DNA of 64,000 nt from Oxytricha trifallax. Its lineage: Eukaryota; Ciliophora; Spirotrichea; Sporadotrichida; Oxytrichidae. The stretch lies in assembly GCA_000711775.1 (NCBI GenBank), contig ARYC01001129.1:34812-98811 (forward strand). The letters run 5' to 3'. The notes beneath the pieces were generated by a model. The model searched no databases. It was not told the origin of the DNA and saw only the letters and a list, made by a program, of their open reading frames with translations. The first letter of the stretch is position 1. Each line of letters opens with the position of its first letter. Made by a program: the position numbers and the translations under genes. Positions 48,267 to 60,205 of this stretch are shown here, piece after piece.

Positions 48267-51200
48267 TTAAAAAGTAATGTTGAATATTTTATCCAAAAAA
48301 TAGTCATATTTATTTGCTAAATTACTGTTTTTTAGCTTATTAATTTATATAGATCCATATATTTTTTTAGTTATTTCTTAAAATAAATAAACGTTTTGCT
48401 CAATAAAAGCTACTTAATCCCTTACTTTCCTTAAAACAATTAAATTTATCTAAATTTACTGTAAAAAATGTTAGAAATAATCTAGTCATACAATAATTAA
48501 GTCAGATATTAACTTTTATCATAAAAAAATTGATTAAAATATATTAATATATTGATTATCTACTTAATAAAAGCAGGATTCGAACTTATTAGCATTTTAA
48601 TTTCAATAACTTTAAATTATAATAATTTCTAATCGATTAATTAAAGAATTAATGCTTTAAAATTATCATTTATTTTTATTGGTTTTTTGAAATAGAATCA
48701 ATTTAAGTATATATTACAAGAAAGATAAAAAAAATCAGCAAAAAACATTATCACTCTAGTGTGTACCTGTACCATATAAATAATCTAAAAGATTTAGGAT
48801 GTAGAAAATTAATCCATGGCGAAAATTCTCCTTAGATATGTTAGAAAATCTGCTTTATTGTATTAAAATATTGGCTACTGTTTAATAAGGTATTTTAAGT
48901 TTTTTGCCTTAATATCTAAGATTATATCCCATTCTAATCCTGAAATATTTAAAATCAGTATTCAAGTTATTAGACACTGAAATTTTTTGAAATAACAATC
49001 GAATTCTTTGACGAGAGTCAAGAAAGCAAATTAGAAAATAACATTTACCAAAGAATTAGAGTCGTTAGTGTTACAAGATACCAAGTTTTACAGAGGGAGA
49101 TTACATTAAGAAAGTTAAAAACCAACTAACTTACAGTTATGTCTGGTTTAAGTCCTGGAAAATTTAGATTACTTTGTTAAAGAGAACTATGATCTCTGAA
49201 GCAGATTGTTATGATTGATATCACTATAAGGCACAATTAAACAGCTTTTATTGATTAAATCATCGATAATTAGGGTAATAAGCTTGAATATACTTTCATC
49301 TTACTCTTCTAAGTACTACTCAAAGATGTAATCTTCCTGTTTACTTTTATATTTTACTGTTAATATACTTACATTACTATTTTTGATGGGATTGTCGCAA
49401 TAAAAGTTAAAACTTCTTTCATAACTTTTATGTTGATTGAATTACTTTCAAGGTATTCCCTTTTCACCTATTAATACCATTTTTTAGATAAAATAATGTA
49501 TTTCCTTAATGTATTATTATTTTATTTGAAAAAGAAATGATTTGAGGTTAAAAATATTAAAAATAAAACTGTTTATAATTTAAATATTATAAGCAATGAT
49601 AATAAATAGTTAAAAATATAAATATTAATAATGATATTTATAAATAGAGTGATGCATTTAATAACTTCAAGAAATTTTGGCAATAAAGATAGATGAACTA
49701 TGCATTTTAAAGTAGAAAATATAAAATTAAAACTTTTATTAAGAAATAAAAAAACATTAATCAGAACCATCATAAAATGCATACTGAAGATTTTGAATAT
49801 AAATTTTAATAAGTATTTATCATTTTTAAATAAAAAGGTAATGCTTAAAATGCTATGTGGACTAGTGATTTAAAATGAGGTAATAATTTATTCAATCAGA
49901 TAAAATCTAAAAGAATTTAGAAAATATACTTATAAAGGTCAAACATTATAAATAAAAGAAGGAAAACCTTCAAAAATATTTTTAAAAAAAGAGAAATTAA
50001 TTATAAATATAGTAAAATTTATAAGAACTAATAATTAATACTAAATTAATTAGTAATAATTGAAAGTATAATATAATTAATAAAGATAGAGAAATTGAGG
50101 TTACTACATTATATAGTGTATATTAATTTTATTGGAGCATACTTAATGAGATATTTTCTTTGAAATAGCTTTTATATCAAAATTTAAGCGACATTTACAA
50201 TTCTTATTCACTGATATAGCATTCAATTCAAAACAAATGCTGCCAGTTAAATTCACTGATATGTATTGATAAAATATAAATTATAAGCAATTCATAGAAA
50301 TTTGATCACTTAACTTTCTGATTAGGCATATTGTCTTGTGTGAAATTGCCATTTTATTATAAAAGTTTAGAAACTTTATAGTAAAAATAAATGTTTCCTT
50401 ATTTAATCAGTAAAATATATTATTCAACGATAAAATATTTTAAAAAATTGATATTTTAAAAATAGAAAATTAGCAATAATCTTAATTATATACTTTTTCG
50501 ATTTGCATGAACTAATGAATTTGTTCCAGTTGATTACTATTTGTATTAATTTTTTATTCATTTTTATATAATGAAAGAGCTTTTTCTAATTCATATAAAA
50601 CAAACGATGAATCCATTTATACATTTCAATTTACTAAATAAAATTATAGTTAGAATTTTCAGATATTTAACTAGAAATAAATTTCAATTTTACTAATCAT
50701 TGGTAGCTTATTCAGAGTAATGCAAAAGTAGCAGTGTGATATTAAACATCAGATGAAAACTCAAGTGATAAAAACATTTGATCTATAAATATATCTAATG
50801 CAAATAAAAAGTTTCCAAGGAACTAATAATAAGATTAATACCCCATTAAAGCATGGATTACCATAGATTAAGTAATTCGGATTGTGTAGAAAGATTTGTT
50901 TATCTAATGATAAATCATAAAATTTAAAGTACAAAATAAATTGATTTTACGTTTTTTACTAGAATTAAAACATTTTTATTGTTTTTTTCCAGCTAAAAGA
51001 AATTTATTTATATATTATGTAGTTAAAGTTTTAAGTTATTCTATTATATTGACTTAGAATAGATAGCATGAAAGTAATTTATTCGATATTTTCAAATGGT
51101 ATTTTCAATAAAATAAGTAAAAATACGAATATAATAATAACTTTGATTGCAACATAATACTGTCCTATTGAAGAGTTGTTAAATTAAAGGAAGGAAATAT

Positions 51201-52346
51201 GTTAGTACTTATAAATATAAACTATAAGATGTATGCAAAAATATGAATTCTAATGTAAAAAAAACGTTTAGCAAAATGATAATTGATTGAGTGTTAAATT
51301 TAATTGTAGAAGATTGTAAATTTTTTTATTTAAGCAAAAAATTGTTTTATAAATAATTAATCTACCTTTTATTTTTTTCAACAAAGGACCAAGTAGGTAC
51401 AAATCATAATGAAAAACAGCTCAACTTAAAAATTAATCGATATCTCTAAATATTAATAAGCGTCTCTTCATCAATATACAAAATCTCAAATAACAAAACG
51501 TTTAAGTAAGTCAATCGATTTACATAAATCAGATACATTAAACAATATAGTCAGGATACTGAAATGAAAAAGAATGATTGGAAAGATAGACTAGACATGA
51601 GAGGTAAACAATTGCAATTACATATAATATATTATATAAGAGTAAAAATATTATTAAGATTTTAAAATAAGAGAATGCTAAGAAGGGCTAAGGAATAATA
51701 CATCACATAAATTTGAATATATAAATTTACTTTTTATTATTTGATTGAAAATTGTACTCATTTCAAATAATTTAAACATATAAATTGGATTTTAAAATAA
51801 GTAAAAATTTAAATGATAAAAATCGATAGTAATCGATTTTACTAACTTTTATTTTATATTTATTTTATATTCATCTTGATTTTCAATTAATATTTTTATA
51901 ATCAATTCATAATAACCACAATGAAGACTCTATGAGACAGTTTTAATATTAAATGAATATATATATACTAAATCAATAACTTTAGGATATTTTTATAAAT
52001 AAAATTTTCAAAATTAATAAAATTTTAATATTAATGCCCCTATCATTGAATTAAATATATACTGTAACTCATATAAAATAATTAGATTATATTAAAGGGC
52101 AATTATGAATGCTTGTTTTATATTAATTTTCTTCAGCTCTTAGCAGTTCTTAAGTATGCTTAAACATCGCTAGGAGGTTAAAGTTTTGGTTTATACCTAT
52201 ATTTACTCTACATACATATCAATTAATATTCTTGTTCTTCGGAAGTTCTCTTGATTCCTAATGATTTAGAATTTATAAATGCTCTAAATTGCTAAAATCT
52301 TATTCTTGAAACGAAGTATAAGGAAGATTTTATTTGAGGGCACAAT
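48267..52346. other. Long AT-rich region
   Basis: AT-rich, with one somewhat GC-richer patch at about 49010-49220 that may hold a short coding block (unassigned). Nothing else supported. Confidence 0.5.
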
Positions 52347-52577
52347 ATGGATTTCAGTCTAGACTACAGGAGAGATCTTAGGAAGGGAGATTCAAAGAGC
52401 GACAAGTTCCTCAAAGCAAAAATATTGCAGGATCTTGATTTTCTTTTTCCATCCTCTTTAATGACCAACATATCTTTTTATATATGTTTTACCTTAATAG
52501 AAAACTATATCTCCATTTTCTAAGTCAAAACTGCGATTATTATATGTTTCTTATTATTCCTATATAATTAAAAATGA
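52347..52577 (+). CDS. Short ATG-initiated ORF, candidate first MDS
   Basis: From ATG 52347 the first 30 codons are GC-richer and charged (M-D-F-S-L-D-Y-R-R-D-L-R-K-G-D-S-K-S-D-K). The rest to TGA 52575 is AT-rich and hydrophobic and probably eliminated sequence. An in-frame TGA lies 11 bases upstream, which supports this ATG as a real start if the gene is real. No family recognised. Confidence 0.3.
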
Positions 52578-55149
52578 ATTACTCTCAGCTGTAGCGGAAA
52601 AGCCTTAGAAATTACTTATTAATCCAATTAATGTATTTTTCGTAGCAGATGTATAATAAATATCCTGTTGATTCTTGAGGCAACCCAATAAATTAAAATA
52701 TGCCAAATTATGATAAATTTCTTTCATACTCATCCTGGTAATTCTAGCGGCATTGCAATATCTCTTCCTAAAAAGCTACGATCAAAAACTAAAGTTATTT
52801 TGAAAAATGCATTACCAATATTAAATAAAAATTAATATCCATATATGTTTCGTAGAAGTGGCAAATATTTAAAATGGCAGTATCATATTTAATATAATTA
52901 GAAATATTGGCATTCTAATTTATAATGCAGTTATTATAACTTAAACTGAGCACTTTTCACCCCCAAATTTTGAAAAAAGAGAATAAGTTTTTTTGTATTA
53001 TGAGATTTTGATTCTTGTAATGGTGTCATTATTCACTCCTTGTAATTATGCATCATTTGTTACTTCCATCCTAAAGTTGTTGAAAATTATTGAAAATAAT
53101 TCCATATTATATAGAAATGATTAATATATTATAGATATAAGCTTAAACAAGTAGATCTTGAATGATGCTGTCATGTAGAGCCGAGGCATCACTTTCTATA
53201 TTTTCACCATTAATTTTATATTAATTATATAGAGTAAGATTTTATTATACTAAGAACAATTGTTTTTAATATCATAGGTTTAAAATATGTTAAACTTCTT
53301 AAATGGGGGAAAATTAAATTCAAAATAGAGCTCAAAATAATTCAAATAGGTTGGTCATATTTACTTATTTTATATTTATATTCCAAAGCTTCCTTATTAT
53401 AAAAATGAATCATTTTTAATTGAATTTATTAATAATCAATTACATATTGCTCATCTTCTATATTTCTTTAACTATCAAATAAAATCATAAGGAATGTATA
53501 AATATTTTAGGAAAATTGAAATTCTCTAATGATAAAGTTTCCATATTTGAATACTTTAGAGCAGTAGGTTGTAGAAACATCTATTTTTGTAGGTTGGTTT
53601 TCAATATATGGTATTGCCTATTCATCGTATTTTATCATATAATATTTTATTTAAGTAACCAAGGTAATAAATATAAAGCTTGAATTACTATAGATAAACT
53701 TATTTTTTAAACCATTAACTTAAACTATACATTTAGTTACCTAATAAAATACAAATAAATGTATCTTTATAAACAATTTAATTACTATTACATACAAATT
53801 CCGATATTTGTTTGATTAAATATAGAAGTAAATTAGAGCCACCATCAAAACATATCACCCTAAGATATTTTCGTTATAAGAAATAATAATTCTTTAAAAT
53901 TAAATTGCATTAGGGAGATTGCCTGTAGTATTGAATTCCCAAAGCAAGTACCTATTTATATTTATATGACTTTAATAAATAGAAAGTTATAAGATATTAC
54001 TAACAAAAATCAGCCACATCCTTTAGTTCTATTTCAAATAATTCTTAAATAAGTATTCTATGCTCAATTACTTAAATTTCTGGGAAAGCTCAATTGTTTT
54101 TAAGAATACATAAGGTATTATACGAAGAAATATCTTGAGATTAAAAACTTAAATTCTATCTAATGGAGCGTCTTCCTATGTATATTGATTGAGAAATTTA
54201 GAAGACAAATCCAATATTAAGTTAAAACCTAATATCCTTCATTATACTTTTTATTTTTAATTTTTACTTCATAATTATTACAGTAGCTCACGAATATAAT
54301 ATTTTAGCCATATAAATATTTGGGAAAATTTTCCATATTCTTAATCAAGGAGAAAGCCTAAACCACATGTTCATATTTTCATATTAATTGGTGATTTACT
54401 ATTACATTTGTTAATTAGTATCAAATAATAACTAGTATTGGTAGTCTAAATATCAAAGTTTTATAGATCAGTTTCGGACTCTTATTTTATTGCCCTCGAT
54501 TAGAATTCAATGAAAAAAAGATAATCAAAACTCCATTTCTTATTAATAATAAAATGATTATAAATCAATGAAATTATTAATAAAAGAAAATAAATGAATT
54601 TATAAATTGTATTCTAAATGCTTTATAATCAATAAATTTCAAAGAGACCTTGATAAAATAAATTAAAATTATTGGAAATGATATAGTTATTAGTGTTCTA
54701 TTTTCGAAGTATTTAATGATCACAAACTCAAGTGAGAGGAAAACTTTGTAAAGAATTTTGACAATTTTTTCTTTCAGGGTTTTTCAAAATTGCTAAATAT
54801 CTATAAAATTTGCAAATGACTACCTCTAATTACAAATAATCAGCATATAAAACCGTTTCTTCTTCTCTAAATTCATGAAACAGTCATGATTATAGATTTA
54901 TTAATGTTATAGAATTATTTGAATTCACTTTTTAAATATAATAATATAAAATTACAATAAAAATACAATATTATCTTTCTAAGCTATTGTAATATGAATA
55001 GTTAACTTTCTTGAACTTTACATCTTAATAATCTGATCTAGATATTAATTTAGTATTACTAATATTTTTAAATGTTTTACTAAGAATAAAATATGAACAA
55101 AATATCATTTTTATTAAAAAATTGTAACATAGTAAAGGAATTCTTTTGA
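52578..55149. other. Long AT-rich region
   Basis: AT-rich. A small stem (tgatgc ... gcatca) lies at about 53163-53191 in a slightly GC-richer spot. No gene supported. Confidence 0.5.
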
Positions 55150-55398
55150 ATTTCTTTGTAAAGTTTTTATAACTAACTTAAAAGATTAAGATCAATTATA
55201 AATGAGGGTTATCAACCAGAAGTTATAATTTCACGCTCATATAGTAATCTAGTTTACTCTTTGATATGCCAATCTATTATAGTAGATATTGAACAAGAGC
55301 TAAATAAGTATTGTAAATCACCATCCCATAAAGTGGTCGAAGCTCTTTTGAGTTTAGTGGTACAGACCGAGAAAAAGAATTTGACAAAACTTATATGA
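55150..55398 (+). CDS. Coding block, candidate MDS, unknown
   Basis: An 82-codon frame between TGAs. From about 55200 it reads E-G-Y-Q-P-E-V-I-I-S-R-S-Y-S-N-L and later H-K-V-V-E-A-L-L-S-L-V-V-Q-T-E-K-K-N, with standard-code openness over that part. GC-richer than its flanks. No start codon and no recognised family. Confidence 0.35.
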
Positions 55399-55927
55399 GT
55401 GTTTTATACTGCCGCTAGATCTTTCAATAGGGCCTGAGAGACTATTTGATTAGATATACTTTGAATAGTTTCCTTCTATTCTAGTTATCTGTTTGGATAA
55501 TTAACTTTTAAAGTAATAATTTGGGATCTAGCAATTCATATGCTTTGTATCATTATTATTATTTTCGGGTTTATTATTCATATACATTTAATTTATTAAA
55601 ATAAACTTATTAAATTATGGGTTAACTTTAATTTATTTGATTTAACAGTATCAACAACTTTAGTATCACTAATCTTAATTGCTTTGTTTTAATTAACATA
55701 TTACTGTCATATTTTATTTGGCTTATTCCACTGCTCAAACTAATTATATAATTTGACAATAATTTAAAGTATAATAAGTGAATGCTTTTTCTTGCTATAA
55801 AGATTTGCAGAACTAAGGTATTGTCTAGATATTCAAATTAACCTCTAAATCTCTTAATTAGAATCACCATAAGTTGACGTGAAATACCCGAGATTTGTGC
55901 TCTATTTAATCCTCGTCATTATATCAG

Positions 55928-56057
55928 TCACGATTCAACATTGCTAACTGCAAGTTCAAACACATCTCGGTCTAAAGTTGCTTCTTTGAGGATTCTATTT
56001 GATCGGGATAAATTCTACTAAATTAGCTGAGTAAAAACAATTTAGAAATGTACAGAG
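55928..56057 (-). CDS. Short coding block, candidate MDS, unknown
   Basis: About 43 codons ending in TGA at 55928. It includes N-R-I-L-K-E-A-T-L-D-R-D-V-F-E-L-A-V-S-N-V-E-S just before the stop; residues are listed singly because no family name is available. Local GC peak. Too short for a firm call. Confidence 0.25.
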
Positions 56058-56783
56058 CAACTATTTAAACGGAAATAGGCCTCAAGTAATATGATGATTT
56101 AAATACTTTAATCATTCAACATATTTCTTAACTTGCTAATTGATTAGTGAAATATTTATGCGTTTGATCATTCAATCAATATTTATAGTTAATAATTGAA
56201 TATATAATTGCTAATGCAACACAATTCTTAATCTATATATAAAGTTTAAAGATGATCAACAAAGAGACTTACATCACTCAGTGGTATGCTATATATCACT
56301 CTACAATTTATTACACCACCCTATTCATTTCACATATTTATTAAAAACCAGAATACATCTTTTGAAAGTTTGGGGATTTTTAAATTCAACTCACTCAACA
56401 TCAAATAAGAAAGTACATTTATTTGTGATAAAATAATTTGAGCTAACAAATACTACGATTGGCAACCAAATTGAACAGTTTATAGTAAGCAATTGCTAAT
56501 TGATCTTTAAGTATTGGATCTTACTGTTCTACTTTTGATGCATTTTAATTATTTGAGGATAAATCAATTCATAAATTAATAAATTAGATAATTGTTAGCA
56601 TAATTAAAGGCAAACAAATTAAAGTCATAATATTAATTAAGCGATTAATATATGTTAAAGAAATTAGTTTAATCCTTTTATATAAATGATAAGTACAATT
56701 AATTATCTCGCTGATAAACTTGTTAGCCCATTTTGAACATCAAGATTATAGATAGTTCGATTATCAAATTTTATACTCTTTTC

Positions 56784-56822
56784 GGAGTAAAAATTAACCT
56801 GTACATGGTTAAAATTTACTCC
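56784..56822. promoter_or_regulatory. 39-bp palindrome upstream of a zinc-finger gene start
   Basis: The arms ggagtaaaaattaacc and ggttaaaatttactcc flank a tgtacat centre. A TATA-like tataaaa follows at 56834-56840, about 140 bp before the ATG at 56981. It could be a regulatory dyad or a small hairpin; function is inferred only from position. Confidence 0.4.
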
Positions 56823-56980
56823 CAAACTGTACATATAAAAGCTCGATGTACTCTTACTTTTGCAAAGTTCATAAGCACCTTGAAACTGGTGAATATTTAA
56901 AATTCTTCCAATTCTTCAATTCATCTAGTCAAAAAGATCAAATTTCATAAACAATACCATCAATAAGAAACAGTGAAAGA

Positions 56981-57280
56981 TGGAGAGCTTATCAATAGTT
57001 GAGAAAGAAGTTCTTATCAACGATCTAATGAAGTATGCGTTAGATGAACAAATGGAGGAAAAAGAATACATTTGCCCATATTGCAATGCTGCTTATGCAA
57101 CTTCATAGACCAGAGCAAATCATTGGAACAAATCCAAAAGTGCAGATTATATCACAAGGTCCAAAGAGCAGAAGACTTATTGCAAAACTTGATATGCCTG
57201 TGATGCGGAATTTCTTATGAGACATTTTATAACTGTTAGAGACACATGAATGAGTGCAATAGAGTAGACAAAGCCTCAAT
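56981..57280 (+). pseudogene. C2H2 zinc-finger gene piece truncated by TBE insertion
   Basis: From ATG 56981 the frame reads M-E-S-L-S-I-V-E-K-E-V-L and then a zinc-finger start, Y-I-C-P-Y-C-N-A-A-Y, then H. A TGA at about 57190 and a frame change follow. Another frame then reads C-G-I-S-Y-E-T-F-Y-N-C-Q-R-H-M-N-E-C, a second finger-like unit, up to the TBE junction at 57280. The piece is interrupted by the TBE and already carries a frame break. It may be a host gene or a fragment related to the TBE's own zinc-finger protein. Confidence 0.5.
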
Positions 57281-57357
57281 CAAAACCCCAAAACCCCTTA
57301 ATGAGGTTTATAAGTGCTTTGATTTGTAGGGAATTTGTTAGGGGTTGGGATTATTAA
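57281..57357. repeat. TBE left terminal inverted repeat
   Basis: About 77 bp: telomeric C4A4 tract, then ttaatgaggtttataagtgc, ttgatttgtagggaatttg and ttaggggttgggattatta. It matches the inverse of 61275-61351 with about one substitution until the innermost bases. Confidence 0.9.
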
Positions 57358-57395
57358 TAGGTTTTAAAGTGAAATTTATAGTAAATGTATTTAAT

Positions 57396-58798
57396 TTAAT
57401 CACTCAAAATGCACTTTTCGATCATGTGGAGAGGTCTGAAGTTTATCTTACTTAACCACAACTCTATCTGCTCTATTGATATGTCTGATCTTGAGTTTGG
57501 TTTTATTATTATTGACTCTGCCATTTGTTTCATTGATTGAGATACTCTTGTTCTGTCAATAAATTGCTTTATTCTTTGTTTAGCATCCTTCTCACACCTT
57601 GTAGAGTAGTAATCGTTGCGAGGCATATCGCACTCTATTATTATTGCTGCTAAAGCCCACACATCCCATTAAAAGTCACCATCTCTCCAGCTTCTCTTTC
57701 TGGATAGTACCCTTGAGTTCCCATTACAGTTCCAAGCCTTGATACTTCCACTCTTTAGGCTCTATTGAAATCGATTATTGCTACTCTTACTGTTGAGAAG
57801 TTTATCATTATATTTTCTGGCTTCAAATCTCTGTGAACAAACCTTAACTTGTGAAGCTCTTTTATACCTTGTATGGTCTGAGTTGCTATTTATCCAAGCT
57901 ACTTATGATTTCTTTGATCTGTAATGAAATCTCTTAGGGTCATTTCATAGAGTGGGAGTCTGAAAGCAACATGATCCTAGGCAAAGAGAACAGCATCTAA
58001 CTTTATTAAGTAGCTACACTCTTTGAACTTTGCTTGAGGGAGTACTTGATACTCATTTGTAAACTCCATCTAGTATTTATCATCACTTAAGAGATAGTTG
58101 AAGGGATACACCTTGTATGCATACTGATGATCATTGATAACTTTCTTATCAAAAGATTCTTCTAATATAAGGTAGCTTTAAAGTGAAGTGTCTAGGTCAA
58201 TTTAGGCAAGAACAGGAATCTTTTTATATTGAATTTTAATCATGATCTTTGTGATTTCGGATGCTAGTAGGTTGCGTGATTTCCTCACATATTCTGATTC
58301 ACTAGCTTGTTCAAGCTCTACAAGTTTCGAAGATTCTCTTGTTTTTCTTTTGTTCAGTAGCTTCAATTCATCTTCATGCTTTTCAATCTCTAAATCTTTC
58401 TTGTGAGCTTTTAAAAGATGCTTCCTTAAATCTCTTGTATGAGCATACTGCTTATGGCACTCGAAGCACTCATACTTTCCGTCAATTTTATCATGCTTTA
58501 AGTATATAGTTGGCTTGGCTTCTCTATGCTCAATCATATGCCTATACCAACTAGATTTATGAGCGAAGTCTCTCTCACACTACTCACAAAAGTATACTTC
58601 TACTTCTTCAGTTTGTATAGGCATTTCACTAATACCTTTCTCCTCCTCTCTGTCTCCCACACACTTGTTTGCCATTTATTTTCTATTATTAATTTCTATT
58701 TTAATAACAGAGACCTCAAGTGATAGCTCAGGTAGTTCCTTATGAGAATTCATCTCACAGTTATCACATTTTTTATTGCTGCCAAAGGTAAGTCTCAT
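57396..58798 (-). CDS. TBE zinc-finger/protein-kinase protein (57-kDa type), frameshifted
   Basis: Starts at ATG 58798. The N-terminal part has two C2H2 fingers: F-C-E-Q-C-x(9)-S-W-Y-R-H-M-I-E-H near residue 75, and Y-E-C-F-E-C-x(9)-L-R-K-H-L-L-K-A-H near residue 107. A charged linker follows. The kinase-like domain has H-R-D-L-K-P-E-N near 57855 and I-I-D-F-N in place of D-F-G, then G-T-Q-G-Y-Y-P-E-R and W-D-V-W-A-L-A. The frame slips by one base at about 57681-57688, between P-E-R-E-A-G and D-G-D-F-Q-W-D, so this copy is broken. After 57396 (TAA, read as Gln) no TGA occurs in frame until just outside the element. It is the partner of the TBE transposase; its exact role is unknown. Confidence 0.85.
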
Positions 58799-59410
58799 TT
58801 AGTTTTATGGAAGTGCTGTTGTTTTTCTTAAAATGATAGCGCTCATATTTAAATTTGAATTTAAAATTATAAAACTACCTCTATAACTGAGAGCTTATAT
58901 GAGAGCTTTGCAAGCCTACAAGTTTCAAGGGAAGTTTTTAGAGTATTATAGAAGAAATATGAGTGCTAAGAGACGATCCAGCTCTAAATCTGGGTGATAA
59001 AGTAACCATTTTAACAATCAATAATAAGTTGATTATAGTACGTACCAATTTAGGAGCTGCACCTAATTAAGTACGTACTGCTTTAGGAGGTATTTTATCA
59101 ATATATGATTAAAATTAGGGTGCTCCTAATTAAGTACTAGCATTAATAAAAGCTCCTAATAAAGTACTAGCATTTTAGGAGCTGCTCCTAATTAAGTACG
59201 CACAAATTTAAATTAAAAATATGGAACTATAACAGTAGAAATTGATATCAATCTCTCAAGTTTGAAACAAGTTCTCAAAACCTTCTCCATATCCTGCTAA
59301 GAGGTTGACCTTCTATAGGATGCCCATATTTAATAGTAACTTTTACAGAGGTATATAATTGAAATCAATAAACTTAAATTTGAATATCATTTCTTAGATC
59401 TGTAAACAAG
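58799..59410. promoter_or_regulatory. TBE divergent intergenic region with repeated aattaagtac motifs
   Basis: Lies between the divergent kinase and middle genes, so it must hold both promoters. At about 59038-59203 there are at least four copies of a cctaattaagtac(g)/aggagctgc-type motif, in both orientations and often facing each other. Between them is a palindromic gtacgtac. The same type of motif cluster survives in the TBE relic at 6.65-6.83 kb. It is a candidate binding region for transposase or transcription factors. Confidence 0.5.
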
Positions 59411-60196
59411 ATGGAGTCAATGAATGATGCAATGAATAGAGGGCAAGCACAAGAATTGATTCAAAGATTTAGAAGCAAGGAGGATTTGCATCGCTACCTG
59501 ATGCAGCAAGGTAATGAACTCATACTAACTAATCTTGATTATGTAGTTGGTTTGTTTCTACCAACGATGGAAGGTACTAAAATTTCATTTCTAAGAGCAA
59601 TACTCTGCGAAGAGAAGAAAGCTTTGAAAACTTAAGATGTGAAGTTTGCAGAGATTCCAAACTATCCAGAAATCTCTGTGACTAACTTATATGATGATGC
59701 TATGAATCACCCAGAGGTTTCGCAGTACCTGCCTACTAAGAAGCAGTTGTCAAATAAACTACCTGAAAGAAACTATTTCTTTGGCATACTTGCAACAATC
59801 AAAGGTGATTACTTGAAAGAAATTATTCAAGAATCTCATAAGAAAAGGTACAGCATCTCTTCAGAAGATAAGGACAAACAAGGAATCAAGATAAGTCAGA
59901 GCTGGCTATCAGAACTGCAAAGCACCCTTATATTTCAAGTAAGATTTGTAGCTTAACTCTTTAGAAAATCTGGAACTGCCATCTTCTTGATGAAGGAATA
60001 AAGCAAGCTTCACAGAGAGCGAAAGTCGCAGACAAAGTATGAAGTTAGCAAGAGACTTTATTCAAATATTTAGCCTCCAGAGTCAATGAACATAGATGCA
60101 GGAGCTGGCAGCAAGAGAAGAAACTTAGGAGGAGGGAAGCAAGAAATAGAAGAAAAGAAAGAGAAGCCAGCTCCCTCTAAAGAATTCTAAATGTGA
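59411..60196 (+). CDS. TBE middle ORF (position of the '22-kDa' gene)
   Basis: A 261-residue protein from ATG 59411 to TGA 60194, interrupted only by Gln codons (TAA at 59633, 59954 and others). The N-terminus is M-E-S-M-N-D-A-M-N-R-G-Q-A-Q-E. The body is soluble and mixed, and the C-terminus is highly charged and Gly/Lys/Glu-rich. No known domain is visible. It is convergent with the transposase gene, with stop codons only 9 bp apart. It is conserved by position with the third gene of described TBE elements. Its predicted mass is somewhat higher than 22 kDa, so naming by size is uncertain. Confidence 0.85.
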
Positions 60197-60205
60197 CTTA
60201 TATAT

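Noticed and set aside
49573..49782. Minus-strand ORF rich in Phe/Ile/Leu
   Set aside because: Composition is what random AT-rich DNA gives; no start context, motif or GC change.
53163..53191. Possible small stem-loop RNA (tgatgc/gcatca)
   Set aside because: A single six-base stem in one place, with no C/D or H/ACA box; too weak to call.
58526..58723. Plus-strand ORF opposite the TBE zinc fingers
   Set aside because: The minus strand encodes two C2H2 fingers; this is a shadow.
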